NCBI GenBank assembly: GCA_947498355.1
Contig: CANMKA010000031.1
Coordinates: 1 to 47,186 of the forward strand
Length of the DNA stretch: 47,186 nt
DNA from: an uncultured Paraglaciecola sp.
GTDB lineage: Bacteria; Pseudomonadota; Gammaproteobacteria; Enterobacterales; Alteromonadaceae
Direction of reading: 5' to 3'
The notes under the pieces were generated by a model that saw nothing but the letters and a program-made list of their open reading frames with translations, did not search any database and was not told the DNA's origin. A program made the translations under genes and the position numbers. Below, in pieces: positions 44,190 through 47,186 of this stretch. Each line of letters opens with the position of its first letter. The first letter of the stretch is position 1.

Positions 44190-46718
44190 TTGGGTGACAT
44201 GAGCCAAGATTTAGAAGAATACCAAAATATAATCGAAGAGCTTAAACCTATGATCAATGAACCTGAGTTTAATCAGGTTTTGTCACAGGTGGCGGCAACT
44301 GTGCCCAAACAAAAACGTTTTTTGCTCAAAATGGAGCTAAAACGCCTCGCTCGTCCCTGCACTCGGCTTATAGATTTACGCGGCCATGTAGCAGGTAAAT
44401 GCCGTATTTATGAGCATGAAAAACGCCAACACTTCCTTGATGATATCGCCATTGATACCTTCGAAAAACAACTCAGAATTTTTGGTGAATACACTATGGG
44501 GGTTTACGAAGCGACCACCAATACCGAAAATAACTATAGAGTAATCCATAAACGCGAACAACTCGAAGCCCGTCAAAAACGCACGCAAAAACCCGCATCG
44601 ACAAACAAATCTACTAGCTATCTGGCGCCACTGGTAAAATTTGGAGATTTTGCACAGCGTAACGAGGAGAGAATGAACTTTTCGGTGAATATCGAAATTT
44701 TCACTAGCCTCAATAAAAGTATACAAGCCAATACGATAGATATCTCGGTCAGTGGCCTCAAGGTCAAAGCCGGAAAAGAACATTTGTTTAAAACCGGTGA
44801 GCGCCTAACAATTCAGTTCAGAGGCCTAGAAAAAGAGTATGCCTTAAATAAACGACAAGGCATCGCCTACTCAATTAACTCAATTGAACAAATAAAAGAT
44901 GCTCAGCGCCTTAACTTGCGCCGCCAAGAAGATTTGCCAAACCCAACGTTTGACAAATTTTTAAGCCAATTTATTCATGGCAATAAACGCCGCTATAAAG
45001 TTAATCTGGATAACACACTCACGGCCATTAGAAATAAGACCTACGAGCAGTACTATATTCCAAGCTTCACATCTATCCCCATCTATATTGATCAGGTAGA
45101 CGGCCAATTTATTCCAAAATACGCATTAGCAAATGACAGTAACCGCGAAGAACTCCAGTATTGGGCTAACGAAATCCAAGACTTAAAGATAGGTTACTTG
45201 CTTACTCAATCGCGTATTGAGCAGGCCTTAGCTATGCCCAAAGGCAGGCAAGAGCTGTTTATTTTTGTGTTTAATCACATTAAAAACGACAAAGTCTATT
45301 TCTACTCAGCCACCCATGCCGAATTAGACGCCAAGCCTGAGCTGAAACACGTATTTTTAAGTTATGGTGCTCGTAAAGTCAGCTGGCGAGTTTATAAAAT
45401 GCAACTTGCTCACATTGACCCAGAGCAAAGCTATCGCCCCCTATCAATCTCTAACGCGATTAATGACTCGGTAAAACGTCAAAACCAAAAACCGACACCC
45501 CGCTTAATGTCACGACTCAAAAACCTTAAGCTGATTGCGGTATTAACTAATGTGACGGATGAGCTCAGCACAGAACATTATCAAAAACACAAGATAGCCA
45601 GAGAGCAATTGGCCAAACTGAAAGTATTTGGTCACCCCAGAAACAAGCCCCCTGCTATGGTAACTGTATATCGCTTTAAGCATTTTAATCAAAGACGCGA
45701 AACACGCTTTTTACTACGCACTGCAGTCGAGGTAAAAATCGAAGATCAAGTAATTACGGGTAATACCGAAGATATCTCGACTAAAGGTTTGCGTATAGAG
45801 TTAAAGAATTTTTGCTCATTACCCAATACCGCCAAAGTAGAATTAACCTTTCCACAACTGCAAAAAGTCACCAAAAAGTACCAATTACAAGAACTGCCCT
45901 ATGTGATCCGCCAAGTATCTAAAGATGGTTACGTACTACATCTGCAAAACTTTGTTACCGAAGAAAACGACACAGCAAGGCGTTTTTTTGAGGCTCTAAT
46001 TAAAGCTAACCGCAGCAAATTAAAGTCTTACCGTGATGAAGAAGAAGTGGCCGGCATAGGCGAGGCCTTGCGTAACATCTATTCACAAAATATTGTTAAC
46101 ACCGCATTTTTCATGAAAAAGGACGGTAGCGAGTACTTACCTGACGCCTGTGCAACTTGGTCGAAACCCAGTCGAGTATCTAACTTGCTACAATACAAAG
46201 CGAATGAAGATAAAAGTAACTTGTATCCGCTATTTAGAAACAAGATAGCTAAACACGGCTTTATCAACGATACACTTGCCGACCTTAAACCAAGTGACAA
46301 ACCCGTGATGCAAGAGCTATTTATTGCATTCGATCCAAGCAAAGATAAAGCCGCTGATGCCATAGAAAGTCACCTTTCAATACAGTTTTTAAAAACCGAA
46401 AAACGCCGCGAATTTATCTCCAAAGCCATACAACAAGGCCAATTTATTGCGATCAAAGTTTTTATCGCCCGCACTGGTCGCCCAGATTTTGAAACCATGC
46501 AATCTGAACTAAATTACGTGAGCATTTACGCACTGCATAAAGCCAAGTTATTAGAAGAACAACTATGGAATGTCAGTGCCATGGGCGATATCGTTGACGT
46601 CACTGATGAAGTGTTACATCGCTATCAGTTCGACCAAAAAGCCATAGACAAAAACCATGTCTTGCCCAAGACCCACAAAATTAAAAAAATGGGGATCGAG
46701 CAAATATTGAAAACATAA
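44190..46718 (+). CDS. Large protein with two PilZ (c-di-GMP receptor) domains
   Basis: 842 aa from TTG 44190 or 839 aa from ATG 44199. Two PilZ domains carry complete c-di-GMP motifs: first RNEER (157-161) with DISVSG (184-189); second RRETR (about 502-506) with DISTKG (about 528-533). No membrane span or signal. The N-terminal 150 residues and the C-terminal 250 are unassigned; the segment between the PilZ domains is mixed alpha/beta. Neighbour of radA, as for Vibrio PlzC-type proteins, so probably that orthologue. A likely receptor for c-di-GMP, controlling motility or attachment. Confidence 0.85.
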   Translation: MGDMSQDLEEYQNIIEELKPMINEPEFNQVLSQVAATVPKQKRFLLKMELKRLARPCTRLIDLRGHVAGKCRIYEHEKRQHFLDDIAIDTFEKQLRIFGEYTMGVYEATTNTENNYRVIHKREQLEARQKRTQKPASTNKSTSYLAPLVKFGDFAQRNEERMNFSVNIEIFTSLNKSIQANTIDISVSGLKVKAGKEHLFKTGERLTIQFRGLEKEYALNKRQGIAYSINSIEQIKDAQRLNLRRQEDLPNPTFDKFLSQFIHGNKRRYKVNLDNTLTAIRNKTYEQYYIPSFTSIPIYIDQVDGQFIPKYALANDSNREELQYWANEIQDLKIGYLLTQSRIEQALAMPKGRQELFIFVFNHIKNDKVYFYSATHAELDAKPELKHVFLSYGARKVSWRVYKMQLAHIDPEQSYRPLSISNAINDSVKRQNQKPTPRLMSRLKNLKLIAVLTNVTDELSTEHYQKHKIAREQLAKLKVFGHPRNKPPAMVTVYRFKHFNQRRETRFLLRTAVEVKIEDQVITGNTEDISTKGLRIELKNFCSLPNTAKVELTFPQLQKVTKKYQLQELPYVIRQVSKDGYVLHLQNFVTEENDTARRFFEALIKANRSKLKSYRDEEEVAGIGEALRNIYSQNIVNTAFFMKKDGSEYLPDACATWSKPSRVSNLLQYKANEDKSNLYPLFRNKIAKHGFINDTLADLKPSDKPVMQELFIAFDPSKDKAADAIESHLSIQFLKTEKRREFISKAIQQGQFIAIKVFIARTGRPDFETMQSELNYVSIYALHKAKLLEEQLWNVSAMGDIVDVTDEVLHRYQFDQKAIDKNHVLPKTHKIKKMGIEQILKT

Positions 46719-47186
46719 GAGTAGATAAAAGCAGGAGATAGCAGATAGGAGCTAGAAAGGGCAAAGACAAAAGCGAAAGACTTTACACCACAGAGGACAC
46801 TGAGAACACAGAGGAAAAGCAGTTATGGGCAGTAAAAAGTAGCTAGGAAATAGAGACTAGAAAGAGCAGTAAAAGACCAACAACCCTACAACTCGTCATT
46901 CCAGCAATGAAAAACTACATACCTCCACCTTCGTCGTTCCAGAAGTCTTTTGATCTGGAATCCAATCTTTTTGCAGTGGATAGTAAATAGCGGTTAGAAA
47001 GAACAAAAGCAAAAGACTTTACACCACAGAGGGCACTGAGCAAGGACAGTCAAGAGCGACCCAAAGTAAATAGTAGATAGCCGCAGCGACAATCTCCCCC
47101 TTCTCATTGTTCTAGCAGTGAAAGACGAGGGGGATAAGGCATAGCTGCCTAGTTAGATTTATGATTTAGATACTGAAGATGTGCAT
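46719..47186. repeat. Non-coding repeat mosaic (direct repeats and REP-like hairpins)
   Basis: 468 bp without a plausible gene. A unit of about 50 bp (46753-46804) recurs at 46995-47040, sharing AAAGACTTTACACCACAGAGG and CACTGAG. Between the copies lie hairpins of the CATTCCAG type: TCATT-CCAGC-AATGA near 46896, and TTCCAGA...TCTGGAA at 46937-46960. A further hairpin pairs TCCCCC (47095-47100) with GGGGGA (47129-47134). Confidence 0.6.

Overview
The window looks like the chromosome of a marine gammaproteobacterium of the order Alteromonadales (Alteromonas/Glaciecola/Paraglaciecola-like). This rests on gene order and protein character: a Na+-type flagellar motor pair pomAB divergent from xseB-ispA-dxs, apt-dnaX-ybaB, nrdR-ribD-ribE-ribBA-ribH-nusB-thiL-pgpA, radA beside a PilZ protein, and a stand-alone ettA. 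No rRNA, tRNA, CRISPR array or prophage was seen. The genus is an inference; no database search was possible.

Region 1 (1-8094) is an AT-rich accessory segment. The left edge is the 5' half of an IS3-family element (orfA, a programmed -1 frameshift site and the start of orfB). It has inserted into, and removed the 5' end of, a very large helical-repeat gene. What is left of that gene runs in one reading frame from about 558 to 4953 but is cut by a single in-frame amber codon at 2935-2937, so it appears as two ORFs. A roughly 240-aa companion gene overlaps its 3' end. Large gene plus small companion recalls the large STAND-type NTPase defence systems, but no NTPase motif lies inside the window, so this is only a hypothesis. 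An exported HEAT-repeat protein follows on the other strand. The segment ends just downstream of ybaB, where recR would normally stand.

Region 2 (8095-14357) holds ybaB, dnaX and apt, then an HvfABC-type RiPP metallophore cluster: an exported precursor with 18 Cys in EGKCG motifs arranged 3-3-2-2-2-3-3, an MNIO (DUF692) maturase and its DUF2063 partner. An unlisted 40-aa membrane peptide sits between hvfC and apt. dnaX keeps an E. coli-like A AAA AAG slippery site with an immediate -1 frame stop, predicting a gamma subunit of about 606 aa beside the 886-aa tau.

Region 3 (14489-28517) contains pomB/pomA, xseB-ispA-dxs (isoprenoid precursor supply), a membrane diguanylate cyclase, a structured intergenic RNA candidate with terminator upstream of an EamA exporter, rlmE, a SPOUT rRNA methyltransferase, leuA divergent from an Lrp-type regulator, an exported LolA-like protein, pgpA and thiL.

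Region 4 (28540-34506) is the riboflavin operon nrdR-ribD-ribE-ribBA-ribH-nusB with glyA upstream. It is punctuated by intrinsic terminators between ribBA and ribH and between nusB and thiL. The GTP cyclohydrolase II half of RibBA lacks its zinc cysteines.

Region 5 (34700-47186) carries a Gfo/Idh/MocA oxidoreductase, ettA, a 660-bp gap with a 294-bp MITE-like element and a 101-bp palindromic element, a small Cys-rich exported protein, a GntP permease, an M28 peptidase lipoprotein, a glutathionyl-hydroquinone reductase, radA, a double-PilZ protein, and a terminal non-coding repeat mosaic.
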